Under the pieces are notes generated by a model. That model did not search any database. It had not been told where the DNA came from and was given only the letters and a program-made list of their open reading frames with translations. The position numbers and the translations under genes were made by a program. Of a stretch of 64,000 nucleotides of DNA, positions 24,635 through 37,800 are shown piece after piece; the stretch's first letter is position 1, and every line of letters starts with the position of its first letter. This stretch comes from Fremontodendron californicum (lineage: Eukaryota; Streptophyta; Magnoliopsida; Malvales; Malvaceae). The DNA is taken from assembly GCA_030761205.1 (NCBI GenBank), contig JAULJL010000046.1:9379590-9443589 (forward strand), read 5' to 3'.

Positions 24635-26870
24635 TGATGGTATATGCCTTAGAGCCAATTGGATTGGACATGGGATATACAGTTAATAAAGCAAACTCTT
24701 CACTATGAAGATAGTGATACTAGGTTTTCCTTCATGTTAGTACGACAATAAGGAGTTATTAAGTACTAATCAGATAAAGCCCATGGAACATAATGGCCTT
24801 GCAAAGGAATTATAAAGAGTTATAATTATGAGATCCTTATGTATCAAAGCCTTGTTCCTCAAAATGTTCCTGGTCATCGTATTGCCAAGATGGGGCATTG
24901 GCAATGCTCAAAGACTAGTATATGTTAAGCCTTCTTACTTATGAAGTAAGCAACCGATCTCATAGGTTGAAGTATGGGATACTTGGGATAACATATAGGT
25001 GCTTGTCTGTTGAACAAGTTCAATGAACATGGCTTGCTATGAGAACTACATTTGGTAATATCACTCTAGTGTCTATGGTAATGTTCTCTAGTACCAGCCG
25101 TGTAAAATTAGTCCTCAGACTTGTGATACTAGGTCATCTTGTATGGAGATTGTCATGCTTTGATTCCATCACGAACGGGTCGCAATAAGGGATGCTTATG
25201 GTAGGGTGTTATTGGGTATGACATGAACCATGTGAAAATGAATAAGTGATCCAGAGAGGATTCACCACTCCTAGTGATAATGGAGACATATCTCGTTTGT
25301 TCTTGACTTCGATTAACTTGATTAAGTATTTGGCCAAAGCATGATGGATTTAGGAGAAAACGATTTCTCTAAATTCATAAGGTTAATCATAAGTTGCGAA
25401 GAACTAATATGGATTAATCATGAGTAGACACTACACCATGCTCATGCAGTATCCAGGATATTTGGTGAAAGGATCGTATTACACTGATAGGCTGGTTGCT
25501 GAAAGGTTTCTAAAAAGGTCACACTGACTTCACAATATTTGAGTGGTCATGATGGGTTGCTAGATCCCGCTCTTGATCTATGAAGATAGGTTAATGAGAT
25601 TAACTTATGTTCATTGCCAACATATTGTGAACCTAGAGGGTCACACACATAAGGACAGTAATGTATGGATTAAACATGGTATTTTATTGAGGTAAAACTT
25701 AATGGAATAAAAGATCTATGTTTGAGGTCTTAATTGAAGAATTCAATTAAGATTGATTAAGACATAATTGAGATTTGAGAAATACAAAGATGATGTCTTA
25801 ATGAAACAAGAAGAATCAACTAGTCTTATAAAGACTAGTATTGGCGACTTTGATATTGAGATATACAAAGTGGTATTCGAATGGCTATGCTATATTGGGT
25901 TAATGTCATGTGATTATATTAATAGATCAATGTCATGAATTGTTCATGAGGAGAAAGAAATTTAATTGAGAATTAAATTTCTTTTGTTTAGTTATTGATC
26001 TATCCAATAATATGCATAAAAATTAGAATAGGTCCAATAAGACTATTCTAATTTAAGACTGTCCACTAAGGATGGTTGGTTGGCCCTACTTAAGGCATTA
26101 AGGTTATTGGACTAGTATTACTACTTATAAGTATATTAGGCCTATTGATCCATCTTAGAATTAAACTATTTAAGTCCAAGTGGATTAATGAAAGCCTTGT
26201 GCAAGAAGCTACTACTGGCCGGCCACCCCTAGGGAGAGTAGTCAGGGTTAGCAGTTGAATATATATGATATATTCTTGTTGTAGCCCATATGAGAAGAGC
26301 CATTAGACTTGGTACGTTCTGATTTTGCTTTGAGAGAAAGTTTGTTTCAAGAAGAAAACTTTTCCCTAGCAAAAACACCAAATCGCCACCTCCCTATGAG
26401 ACTCTACTTGTTGCCGCAACCTCTGTGTTTGGTGTGTTTCTTGCCGCTTTTCATACTTGTTAAGTGAGATGGGCATTGAGAGATAAAATCATAGATAGTT
26501 TTTTTGATTACGATCTTAGGATCAGTTTGCTAGCACAAGTGAATCACCATACCTTGGAGAAGGATCTATCAGCTGTTCGTGTGGACTAGCTTTAGAGGAA
26601 GGACAACTGTGCTTCTAGTGATCTTGCTGGATTCGAAACCTTGTAGATCTCGGAATCGAAAGACACCTGCTGTTTGGATCTACAACTTAAGGTTACGAAT
26701 TCTTAAGTAGGTAACTTCTAAATCATATGGATGATTTAATTGTTTTAATTGCTATAAACCTATGTAAAACGTAAACCATAGATCCTGTTGTACTTCGAGT
26801 GCTTCTTTGTTTATTTCTGTTGCACTGTTTTGATTATTTATGTTTAAGCATGAGCCCGAAGTTTGCAACA
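24635..26870 (+). repeat. Copia element 3' LTR
   Basis: Begins TGATGGTATATGCC after the polypurine tract and ends gtttgcaaca at 26870. It is 2.24 kb and matches the 5' LTR from 25340 on. The 3' flank starts gtttt; the partner target duplication is outside the window. Unlike the 5' LTR it has only one copy of the terminal ~575 bp. Confidence 0.87.
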
Positions 26871-27640
26871 GTTTTAGGCTAAAGGGTGATTTCCTAGTGG
26901 AAGGGGAGTTGGAAGGTGCCGGAGTTAGGACTCCAAGACGCATTCTGATGCTAAGTCAGCAAGGATTCAAGGAGCAGAGAGCAACGTAGCAAGGAAGAAT
27001 GAGTAAAGCAGAACCTAACCTTTTTTTGTTGCTTACATCACACTTTTTATATTTGTGGTCAAAGGGAATTTGGAGCTGTCCGACTGGTCTGCCCGCTTGC
27101 TATCTATTGTAACTGTATGCCTGCATGTGACTTGTATGACCAAGTTGTATAGGAACAGGAGTCATTCATTTAGGAGGTTGTTGCTAGTGGTCTCAATGGC
27201 TTCTTGAGCCTGACTTGACATTAAGCCTTAACCTTGTTCAATACGAGTGTAACACTCTCCATTCCAAAAATAATAATTTCATTTCGATCGATGTCACACA
27301 GGACATAATAACAAAAACTAGAACAGAGGACAAATCCAAATCCGTCAAAACCCATCGCAAAAATCTCAATTGATTTTATCATAGACCTTCTCCAAATCGA
27401 TCTTTCATAATCAAGCCACCCAATCTCCCACGCTTCTTGAAAAATGTATGAACCGCCTACTGCATTATCACTATATTATAAGTATAAAACTACATTGTGT
27501 CGGAGCAATCAACATAATCATTGTCGTTCAAAGTGTTGAGTTGAATTAAATTGTCAAATATTTTAATAATTTTTATAACGCAATTCGTAATAATAATATA
27601 AAAAAACACATTTTAATCAAGTGGGTAGATTGGGATTGCA
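26871..27640. other. Intergenic, no gene seen
   Basis: Unique-looking sequence to the right of the Copia element. No conserved ORF or RNA gene could be recognised on either strand. Confidence 0.5.
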
Positions 27641-27649
27641 ATTTATCCA

Positions 27650-28190
27650 TGTTTGTCTATATCGTACCGGTATCGATTGTATTGGTCGGTAAGTATCGGT
27701 TTTGAAGAAAAACGAAACGGTACTAACATCGTATTATTTTGGTTTTTGTATCTATTCGTACCAGTCGTACCGATCAATATCGGCCTGTACTGGTACATAT
27801 CGACTCGTACAGGTAAGTACAAGATTTTTATTTTTTTATTTTTAAAATTTTTTTCACTTGATTTTTTTAACCAATTCTTAATACATTTTATTATAATAAT
27901 TTTTACTTTTTCATAATTTCATTCAAAAAAAATATTTATTAAATTAAGCTATTGAATCTAATTAATAATAATTTATTATATTTTTTAATATTTATTTATT
28001 TATAAATATATATGTATGTAATTGAGATATATTAATAAATGTATATAATATATATTTTATTAGAAAACTTGAAAATGAACTTTATAAATATATCTATGAA
28101 AAATATTAAGAAAATATCGATAAATTCAAAATGATAAATCAAAATACATTAATATCAAAAAAAGAATAATACGTTAATCAATGCGATAAT
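27650..28190 (+). repeat. Dispersed repeat, copy 1 (CGGTAC-rich head, AT-rich tail)
   Basis: A head rich in taccgatcaatatcgg and gtaccgg text is followed by an AT-rich tail. It aligns throughout with 32300-32910 in the same orientation, including cttgattttttwaa, attaataataatttattata and aataatacgt. The family is unknown to me. The 87-codon ORF inside is not supported. Confidence 0.7.
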
Positions 28191-28880
28191 GACTATTTTG
28201 ATTTATCCTCTCTTTGGACATTTGTAGAAGTTGGGCTGCAATCACAAGATTAATTTTGAAGTAAAATATCTTTGCCTATATGATCTGACATTGAAAGTTG
28301 AAGAACTCGACAACTCTTAGTGGCTTTTCCACTCAAAATATGGCTCATTTTGGTCTAATTAAAAAAGCTAGTATTAAGTAGTATGCTAAATTTCTCATGC
28401 CATAATGATGAACATTTGCAGCCTTGCTTAAAATGTAGACTTTGAAGTTTGAATGAATTCTCACAACCACCCATATAGCCGCACTCAAATTTAATTTATA
28501 CTAAAAAAAAAAAAAAAAACCTGCTTTGTTGGGGTATTTTTAAATTATTTTTATATATTTTTAATTAATAAATAATAAATTAATTTTAAATTATATTATA
28601 TTAAATAATAATTTTTTATTTTTAAATAATTATTATTATTATATAATTATATTTTGTTAATTAAATTTATAATAATTATTTATTTATAAATTACGTAATA
28701 TAAATATATTTTCAAATGTTATTTATATATATTTAAAAATATTTAAATTTTATTGTATAGTGTATATTTTTTTATAAGAGGTAAAAAATAATAAATAAAT
28801 AAAATAAAATTATGGTTTGTATTTTATTCTCTCGTAAGATCGATTTTCTCACATAGGTTAGCAGCAAGTTCGTTTTTCCT
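28191..28880. other. AT-rich intergenic DNA
   Basis: Very AT-rich DNA with long A/T runs (28502-28520) and no supported gene. Confidence 0.5.
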
Positions 28881-28884
28881 TTTT

Positions 28885-29590
28885 TTTTACGAACGGATCG
28901 GGTAAAGATCCTAAATCGACATGCGACTCAACGTGTGGACCTACGCCTTTAAATACAACATTTAAAATTAAAATTAAAATAATTAATAAAATATTTTTTT
29001 TAAATTTTTCCCCTAGCTGGTCGAGTACGGATCCTAAATCGACCTATGAGTTACTGTGCGGATCAACCCCTTTAAATACATCATTTAAAATAAAAATAAA
29101 AATAATTCATAAAATAACTTTTTTTCCAAGCCAGTCGAGTACAGATTCTAAATTGACTCGTGAGTCAACGTGCGGACTAACCATTTTAAATGCATTATTT
29201 AAAAATAAAATAAAAAACTAATTAATAAAATAACTTTTTTTCACATTTTTTCGTGCGGATCGGGTATGGATCCTAAACCGACCTGCGAGTCAATGTGCGG
29301 ATCAATCCTTTTAAATACATCATTTAAAAATAAAATAAAAAAATTTAACAAAAAAAAATTTAAAATTTTTTTTCAAGCCGATCGATTACGGATCCTAAAT
29401 CAACTCGCGAGTGAATGTATGGGCCAACCCTTTAAATACATCATTTAAAATTAAAATAAAAGTAATTAATAAATAAATTTCTTATTTTAATTTTTTTTTC
29501 TCGAGTGGCTCGGGTACAGATCCTTAATCGACTCGTGAGTCAATGTGCGGGACAACCCCTTTAAATACTTCATTTAAAATTAAAATAATA
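28885..29590 (+). repeat. Six-copy tandem repeat, ~114-128 bp unit
   Basis: The landmark gatcctaaatcgact recurs at about 28907, 29030, 29144, 29269, 29391 and 29519. Each copy continues with gtgagtcaatgtgcgg, caacccctttaaatacatca and an A-rich tail with aataattaataaaata. It looks like a minor satellite or local expansion. No coding potential. Confidence 0.87.
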
Positions 29591-30900
29591 AAAAAAATAT
29601 GTGATGAATTGAGATGCAACACAAACATCACATGAAAAAATAATTAAACACGATACGAATACACGAACGTGTCAAAATTTATATAAAACGAATTATTAAC
29701 ATGTAAAATTTTATATAAATTTGTAATACTTTAAGCACACACAAAAATAACACGAACGTGAACATGTCACGAACACACAAAACTTTTTTTTTTCTAAATT
29801 GAATCAAAAGTAACAAATTATAAAAAATATATTATGAATTGAGACACTCTTCTCCCAAATTAAATTAACAATCATAAATAAATATAAGCTGAATCATATT
29901 AAATAATTATTATTTATTAAAATTTTTTTTTTTATGTTTTAATATCATAAGTAAATGAATTTAGAGTTAAAGTCGAATCACTATGACAAATTATGCAAAA
30001 TATGGGATGAATTGAGATATGACACAAATGCCACATGAGAAAATAATTAAAACACAACACGACATGAAAAATAACATGAACATGACACGAATATACTAAC
30101 GTGTCAAATCTATATAAAACGAATTATTAACGTGTAAAAATTTATAAAAATTTGTAATATTTTAAACACACAAAAAAAATACGAACACATTACGAACACG
30201 TAATTTTTTTTTTTAAATTGAATTACTATAACAAATTATGTAAAATATGTCATGAATTGAGACACGACACAAACACAAATTTTTTTTCTAAATTGAATCA
30301 CAATGACAAACTATGCAAAATATGAACTGAATTAAAACACGACATGTACACAGCATAAAAAATAATTAAAATACAACACAAAAAATAATATGAACACTAC
30401 ACGAATACACGAACGTGTCAAAATATACATAAAACGAATTATTAACGTGTAAAAATTTATATAAAATTTATAATACTTTAAACACACACAAAATAATATG
30501 AACACGAACACACAAATTTTAAATTTGTATAAATTTGTAATATTTTAAACACACAAAAAAAAAAACACGAACACATTACGAACACGTAATTTTTTTAAAA
30601 AAATTGAATTACTATAACAAATTATGTAAAATATGTCATGAATTGAGACACGACACGAACACAAATTTTTTTTTTTAAATTGAATCATAATGACAAATTA
30701 TGCAAAATATGAACTGAATTAAAACACGACATGCACACAGCATAAAAAAATAAAAAAAACACAACACAAAAAATAATATAAACACTACACGAATACACGA
30801 ACGTGTCAAAATATACATAAAATGAATTATTAACTTGTAAAAATTTATATAAAATTCATAATACTTTAAACACAAACACGAACACACAAATTTTTATCAT
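29590..30900. repeat. Array of ACGAACACG-rich repeats
   Basis: Several diverged copies of a unit with atgaattgagacacgacac, aataattaaaacacgacac, acgaatacacgaacgtgtca, aaaacgaattattaacgtgt and tttgtaatactttaaacaca. A sub-block starting acgaacacattacgaacacg occurs near 30170 and 30555, about 380 bp apart. Related single copies occur at 57584-57803 and elsewhere in the window. Confidence 0.8.
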
Positions 30901-32290
30901 TTTTTTTCCTCTTTTCCTTTCATCCTTTTTCTCTTCCTCTTTCCTCTTTCTCTTTTGTTTTTTTTTTTTTTTTCTTCCTTTACTTCCTAAAAAATAAAAT
31001 GCCACGTATCAACTTCTAAAGAGTTTGTGTAACCAAGTTTATATTATAGCTAGATTCTTGAAAAAAACAAAATGCCACGTACCAATTTCTAGAGAGTTTG
31101 TGTACTAATATTTTGAGCACAAATTTAATTTTTGTACTAAAAAAAAGCCAAAAGACACACAAAGACTTTGGACATGGTTGGAATATTGGATGGAATGGAA
31201 ACGATTAAATGGTGGTTTTGTCAACTTCTTATATATTTGAACTTTGGGTTATCAATGAATATCAGTGACTCTGGTTTATTTTTTTTAATTTTATTACATA
31301 ATAAAACTTTTACCAATTTATTGTTTAAATTAAAAACAAAAACTCACATTGAATAGTTTTTAATCTTTTTAGCATAAACAAGCATTTTTCCAAGCTCACT
31401 ACACTAGCGTGGACAAACTTTGTTGGATGATTATTGAAAATAAAGTTATTCATGAGTTAAATTAGATTGGATCAGATTTAAACATTAAAATAATTTACTT
31501 ATCTAAGACTCAGCTAGATTTTTATAGGTTTTTAAGGTTCATTTCATTTTTTTAATTTTAAAAAATTAAAAATTTTATATTTTAAATATATTTATAATTA
31601 AAAGTAAAATAAAAATATTTTAATTAAAAAATAAATTTGGTTGGATCGAACTTGGACTTGAAAAACCTTATTCAGGATCCGTCCTGAATCGGGTTGAATC
31701 TATAAAATTAGACAAATAATTTAATTTTTGAACATGTCTAACTGAAAACAATAATTGTAATTATTTTATTTTTAAAAAAAAAATTAATTAGTAGAGAAAT
31801 AATGTCCATCACAAATCTGGATAAAAAAGTTGTTATAGCTGTTTTTCAATTGCTAACTCTATGATGGTAAGCTTTATTTATTATTATATGTGAACAAATA
31901 TGAAAAAAAGATCAGAAAGTCAAAATTATTCAGGTGAGAGAGAAGTGAAGGACAAGGAAATTAAACTATCAAGATATAGATATGGTAATTCGTGTATTAA
32001 TATCGTATTTGTATATTTTTTCCTTTCATAATTGTATTTAAAATATTTTATATTAATATAAATTTTAACGTATTAATAATTTATGTTATATAAATTTTGA
32101 CATATTCATATATTCATATTATATTTATATTTTTTATATTATATTTAATTATTTTTTTTATATATTGTCAAAGCTGCTTCCTTACTTTGCTTATCTGTAG
32201 TCGTCTCGTCGACAAGGATTAAGGATAAACATTAGAAAAAGTAATTACACTCGCGTTAAGTTTTCAAGCCATGGGCCATGGGCGGCAGCG
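30901..32290. other. Intergenic, no gene seen
   Basis: Starts with a pyrimidine-rich tract (30900-30985). A partial reverse-orientation ACGAACACG-family copy is visible at about 32000-32170. No supported gene. Confidence 0.5.
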
Positions 32291-32299
32291 TTGTAGTCT

Positions 32300-32910
32300 T
32301 TGTAACAGTATTATCGTATTGATATCGACTGTATTAGTTGATACATATCGTTTTTAAAGTAAATTAAAATGATATCAGTCTCGTACTATTTTAATTTTTG
32401 TATTGATCCATATCGATTGTAACAACCTGTACCGATCAATATCGGTACGTACCGATTGATACAAGATTTTGATTTTTAAAAAAAAAAAAATCACTTATTT
32501 GATTTTTTAAATCAATTTTAATATTTTTTGTGTCATGAATTTTTTTTCATAATTACATTTAAAAATAAAATTTGTTCATTAAATTATGCTATTGAACATA
32601 ATTAATAATAATTTATTATATATATTTTTTAATATTTTAATATTTATTTTATCTATTTGATGTTTAAAAATTTTAAATATTAAATATTTAAAACTTTTAT
32701 TTGCATAAAAATATATATATACATGTAATAGATATATATTTACATGTGTATATAATATATATTTTATTAAAAATTTTGAAAATATGTTTTGCATATAAAT
32801 ATATAAAAAAATATTTAAAAAATATCAATAAATTCGAAACGATATATCAAAACCCATCAATATCAATATATACTAATATCATAATAAAAATAATACGTCT
32901 ATCGATTTGT
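32300..32910 (+). repeat. Dispersed repeat, copy 2
   Basis: Homologous to 27650-28190. It contains the perfect 16-bp palindrome ATCGGTACGTACCGAT at 32441-32456. The AT-rich tail includes a run of atatatat steps. Open frames on both strands are chance. Confidence 0.7.
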
Positions 32911-33029
32911 AAAGTAAACGACAGGCTATTTCCCATCTTTCTAGTCGAGCATTGGCCGATCACGGCTCTTTCAGTTTACGTTCTTGTCCCTTTATGTATG
33001 CACCGTTGGTTTTAGTTTTAGGCTATGTT

Positions 33030-33446
33030 GCTTAGGCGCAAACGAAATATCTGTATTAATAAATTATTCGAGTATAGTTAAAAAAAATGAATTGGTTTAG
33101 TTATTGTTGAATCGAGTTGAATTTGAGTATTTTAATATTTGATTTGAGTAATTCGCGAGTTTAATTAAATTTTTTTATTTTTAATTAACATTAATAAAAT
33201 TTCAATTCGAATTCAAGTACAAATAATTGAGTTTGAAATCAAGCATGGCATGAGAATCGAGTTTTTTTTTTTTTATTAAGTAAACGAGTCTAATAAAATG
33301 AGCGCGAATAATTTAATTTTTATCTCGTATCGAATTTGAATTTTAAAAATAAAATTCGATCGAAATCAAATTAAATTTTGAATCGAACTCGAACTCAAAC
33401 ATTTTACTGTTTGAGTTTGATCGGACTCGATTACATCCTTAATGAA
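33030..33446 (-). mobile_element. hAT-like MITE, TCGAG-rich family, diverged copy
   Basis: Left end taggcgcaaacgaaatatctg and right end ctcgattacatcctta resemble the ends of the intact copy at 40846-41288 (TAGGGGTGTAAACGAGATATCTG). The body has degraded gaactcgaa/ttcgagtt text. No clear target duplication. Confidence 0.6.
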
Positions 33447-33449
33447 AAT

Positions 33450-34847
33450 TGGTAATGGCTGTGGTATCTTATGCAATTTTGAGAAAAAACGAGGGGCAAT
33501 GTCGGCTAGTTATCTTTCTGTGGGCTGTGGGCCTGTGGCTTTAGTTTGGTTGAGCCCCACCGCTACAGAAGCTTCACCTAAAAACGTCACACCATTCCCA
33601 ATGCGGTAGATAATGGCTTATCATGTGAAGAAGTTTTAGACAGTAGCCTTTAGGTTTAGGTTTATTCATAGTAATGAATAATAAAAAATTAAATATTTAA
33701 TATTTGCAAAGTTGGATATTATAAATTTAGATAATTTATAGATTCAAATATTAAATTTGTTATTTTTGACGGATTTAGAGCAGATTTAGAATAGAACTCT
33801 CGGATATTCAATATTCAAATTCATTTTAGTTTTGATTCAAATAATATTGGATATCTAAATCTATTTTTCGAATTTATTTTACTTATACATATATTTTCTA
33901 ATATTCAAATTCAATATCCGCTTATATATTTATAAAATATAAAAAAATTTATGCTTATGTAGATATTCGAACTTTGGCATGCAAACTATTATTATCAAAA
34001 GTTCAGATATTTAACGGATTCGGATATTCAACAGATATTGCTATCTAATTTTGATTTAGATTCAGATAATAATATTCAGATAATAAATTAATAATAAACG
34101 GATTCAAACATCATATAAATTAATTGAATTTAAATTTAAATTTTCAATAATTATATATATATATGACCATCTACTATCTTATTTAAATCCTTAACACAAA
34201 ATTTAATAAACTTCACCTTATTGTTTTGTTGATTGCCTTTAGGCTAGACTTGTCCACGGTTCGGGTAGCTTACTCGGTCCGATAGGTCCGGTCCATATTG
34301 AATCGAGTTTGAATAAGGTATTTAGTAATTCGGTCCGGACCGAACCGATCCGAATAACTATTTATTAAATAAAAAATATTATTTTATTTAAATTTAATTA
34401 TAAAATATATATTTTTTTTAATATAAAAATAAAATAAATTTTTAATATTTTTGAATAATAAAACGAATTTATACGAAACGGCCCGAGCCTTATCCAAATG
34501 GACTTAAGTAAGAGAAAAAAAATATTTTTAAGATCGCAATCCGACCAATGGACAAATCTATTTTATCCTTTTTACCATCTGGATTCAGACAATATATGAT
34601 CGTCCACGACCTCACAAGGAAAAATGTGACTATTAATTGAGATGGTTAAGTATTCAGTCAGCCCTGGCAGTGACTTTGATTTATTGCTGTTAAAAATAGG
34701 TGTACCATTTCACATGATAGTGTTTCAACATCAACTTTTACTCAAAATCTGCTTTTTTTAATGTCATTTTTTTCATGAATACTTATTCATTTTTTCTATT
34801 TGTAAGTAGATTGAAAGACCCAACCGTAGCTATTATTGGTTTTAAAG
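33450..34847. other. Upstream region of the SPX-RING gene
   Basis: Contains a repeat of ggatattcaaat text (33660-34130) and a tccggtcc/gaaccgatccgaa-rich repeat at 34240-34500, related to 60590-60850. The promoter of the gene at 34848 must lie here, but I cannot place a TATA box or transcription start with confidence. Confidence 0.5.
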
Positions 34848-37800
34848 ATGAAGTTCTGCAAGAAATATCAAGAGTACATGCAAGGACAAGAGAAGAAACT
34901 CCCTGGGGTTGGTTTCAAGAAGCTTAAGAAAATATTGAAGAAGTGTAGGACAGATTTTCAATCCAAGAAAGACGTTAATGGGGTTCTTGACATCCAAACT
35001 TGTCCTCACCGTTGCCCAGGTAGAGACAAAGATTGTTTCTAAAACATATCTGGTTTTCATCTTTTGATGATTTTGCTGGTTAAACATTCCTTTTTGTTTT
35101 CTGGGTTGTTTTTTTTTTGGGTTATATTTTCTGGTTTTCCTTAGTTTCTTACATGTGCCTCCTTAATTTATGCATGTTTTCTTGAGGATACTACTGTTAC
35201 CCATGATTTAAGCAATATAAATTGATACTTTGGAGTAGATGCAGCCGAACTTTACCTTAGCAGCAGAGTCGTAGATGCATTTTCGGTTGTATCGTGTTTA
35301 TCTTGGTTGAGAGATCGTAACAAATGTTATGGCTGTCAATTACGTTGAATATCGTCGGCGAAAAAATCCGAAATCATAAAATAGAGTGTAATATTGCGTT
35401 GCGACTGCTATTTAAATCCTTGCTTAACGGTTATACAATGTATGGAGTTATGGTTGTAAGTGAGTTTATGAGACAAAATAAACAGATTCCATGTTTAAAA
35501 CTCTAGAGTTGATGAAATTGTCATCTCATCAATCTAATAATTGTGTCAGCCATTTTATTTTTGTGATTCAATCAGGGATGATACAATTGGGTCATCTTTA
35601 TCTTTTACCTCTTCATATTTTTCATTGTTATTCCCTTCTTCATGTGATCTGGATGGCATTTCTTTGAGCTTTAAATTGGTTATTTGAAGTGGATTTCCAT
35701 AAGGGAAAGAAAAATGAAAAGAAGAAAGACTTTTAGTGCTGCAGAAGCTATTAATTTCTTGTCTATCTGATATATCTATGTAGTCTGATTTTGAACAAAA
35801 CATAAGTTGTTCCTTATGCGTGTCTATGGACTATGGGGCAGCTTCATAATTTTATTTTAACCGTTTGTTCTCATCTGTATATACTTACGAACTATGTTAC
35901 CCGGATTTCTGGGGTGTCGGATACGGTTTATAAAGGTACGCGTCCGACCAGGGTATATTCAATTCTTTTAGTTTTTTCATATATTTGGAAGATCATACTA
36001 TCATACCAACGTCCGAATATGTGTCAAACACAAGTGTCGGATACGGGTATTTAAAAAAAAAAAAAGAGTCCGGGTAATATAGCTTATGACTTAATCTCAT
36101 CCTAATGGAAATTAATGTCCAGTGTGCGACGGGACCTTCTTTCCTTCCCTTCTCAAGGAAATGTCTGAAGTAGTAGGCTGCTTCAATGAGCGTGCACAGA
36201 AATTGCTTGAATTACATCTGGCTTCAGGCTTTAGGAAGTACTTCAATTGGTTCAAAGGCAAGATTCATGGCAACCATGTTGCCTTGATTCAAGAAGGGAA
36301 AGACCTGGTTAACTATGGATTGATTAATGCTATTGCAATTCGAAAAATACTGAAGAAATATGATAAGGTATGTTTATTTCACTGTGGAAAATGTACACTT
36401 TTCTGGTAGGAGGCTGCAGCCTGTCCCTGACCGAAGAAAAGGTTGCGGATGTTGGAGTTTTAATCACAAATCTGTTGAATGCCACATTTTAAGGGTGACT
36501 GCAAGTTTATTTGCTTTCCAATGGAATGCAGGTTCATTACTCCAAACAAGGGCAAGCTTTCAAGTCACAAGCACAAAGTATGCACATGGAAATCCTTCAA
36601 TCACCATGGTTATGTGAGCTTTTGGCTTTCCACATCAATGTGAGGGAAACCAAGGTTAAATCAGAGAAGACCCCTGCATTGTTTGAGGGCTGCTACCTCA
36701 CATTAAATGATGGCAAACCATCCTTGTCTTGTGAACTCTTTGATTCTGTCAAGCTTGAAACTGACTTGACTTGCTCTACATGTTTGGTAAGTTACAATAT
36801 TTCAGCTCTTATAGTGGGACACTTTGTGCACCATCCATCTATTAATAAAAAATAGTAATTTCCTCTCAAAGCTATGTTATTCGGACTCAGATGTGAGTGT
36901 CGGATTCGGGTACGTGTTCGACACGGCTATGTTCAGTTTTTTTCTAAGTTTTTCCATGTATTTGGAGGGTCCTTGAGGGTCATATCCTCATATCCATGTC
37001 CGAATATGGGTCGGATACAGATGTCGAACACGAGTATTTCAAGAAAAATAAAGAGTCGGAACAACATAGTTCCAAACAAAGTGTAGTAAAGCACATCACT
37101 AGCGATTACAGAAGCAAGTTTTGGAATATGTTTTATGGTTTTACAGTTTTGTAAGTAATAGACTTGTCAAATTTAGTACTTTGTCTAGAAGAAAATAAAA
37201 AGTACAAAAAAATTCATTATCAAACTGCTTAACTTTTGGCTGCTAATTGGAATATTTTCAGACATTCAGGCTAAGACATAGAGCTTTGGTTTAGAAAATA
37301 GACCTGATGTTTTTGCTCCAAGATATAGGATTCTGGCCTAATGGTTGGACTTTGAAATATTAAAAGCTTAATCATTAAATCATAATGGTAATGCTATCTA
37401 TCTAGAAACATATGAAGAGCATTTTCTTGTGCATTTCAACAAAATTCGTAACAGTCTATATTACTGGGATTTGGGTGTGAGTGTCGGATAAGGGTATGTG
37501 TCCGACACGGGTATATTCAATTTTTTCTAAGTTTTTCCATGTATTTGGAGGGTCTTTGGAGGATTATATCCCTATACCCATGTTCGAATATGTGTCGGAC
37601 ACGGATACTTCAAGAAAATGAAGAGTCGAAGCAACATAGGTAACGGTTAAAGCAGAATTTGAGAGAAGAAATCTTCTTAGCAGGATGGATGCTTTATAGG
37701 ACTCTTCATTGATTTAAGGCATTTCATTTTCTTCCTCAATGCAACAGGATACAGTATTTGATCCAATATCGCTCACTTGTGGGCATATATTCTGCTACAT

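Noticed and set aside
26871..27280. Considered as a continuation of the Copia element
   Set aside because: The LTR end at 26870 aligns with the 5' LTR end at 1992, and no internal or LTR homology continues.
34660..34847. Possible miR827 target site upstream of NLA, as known in Arabidopsis
   Set aside because: I found no convincing complement to miR827 in the proximal leader; an upstream untranslated exon could still hold one.
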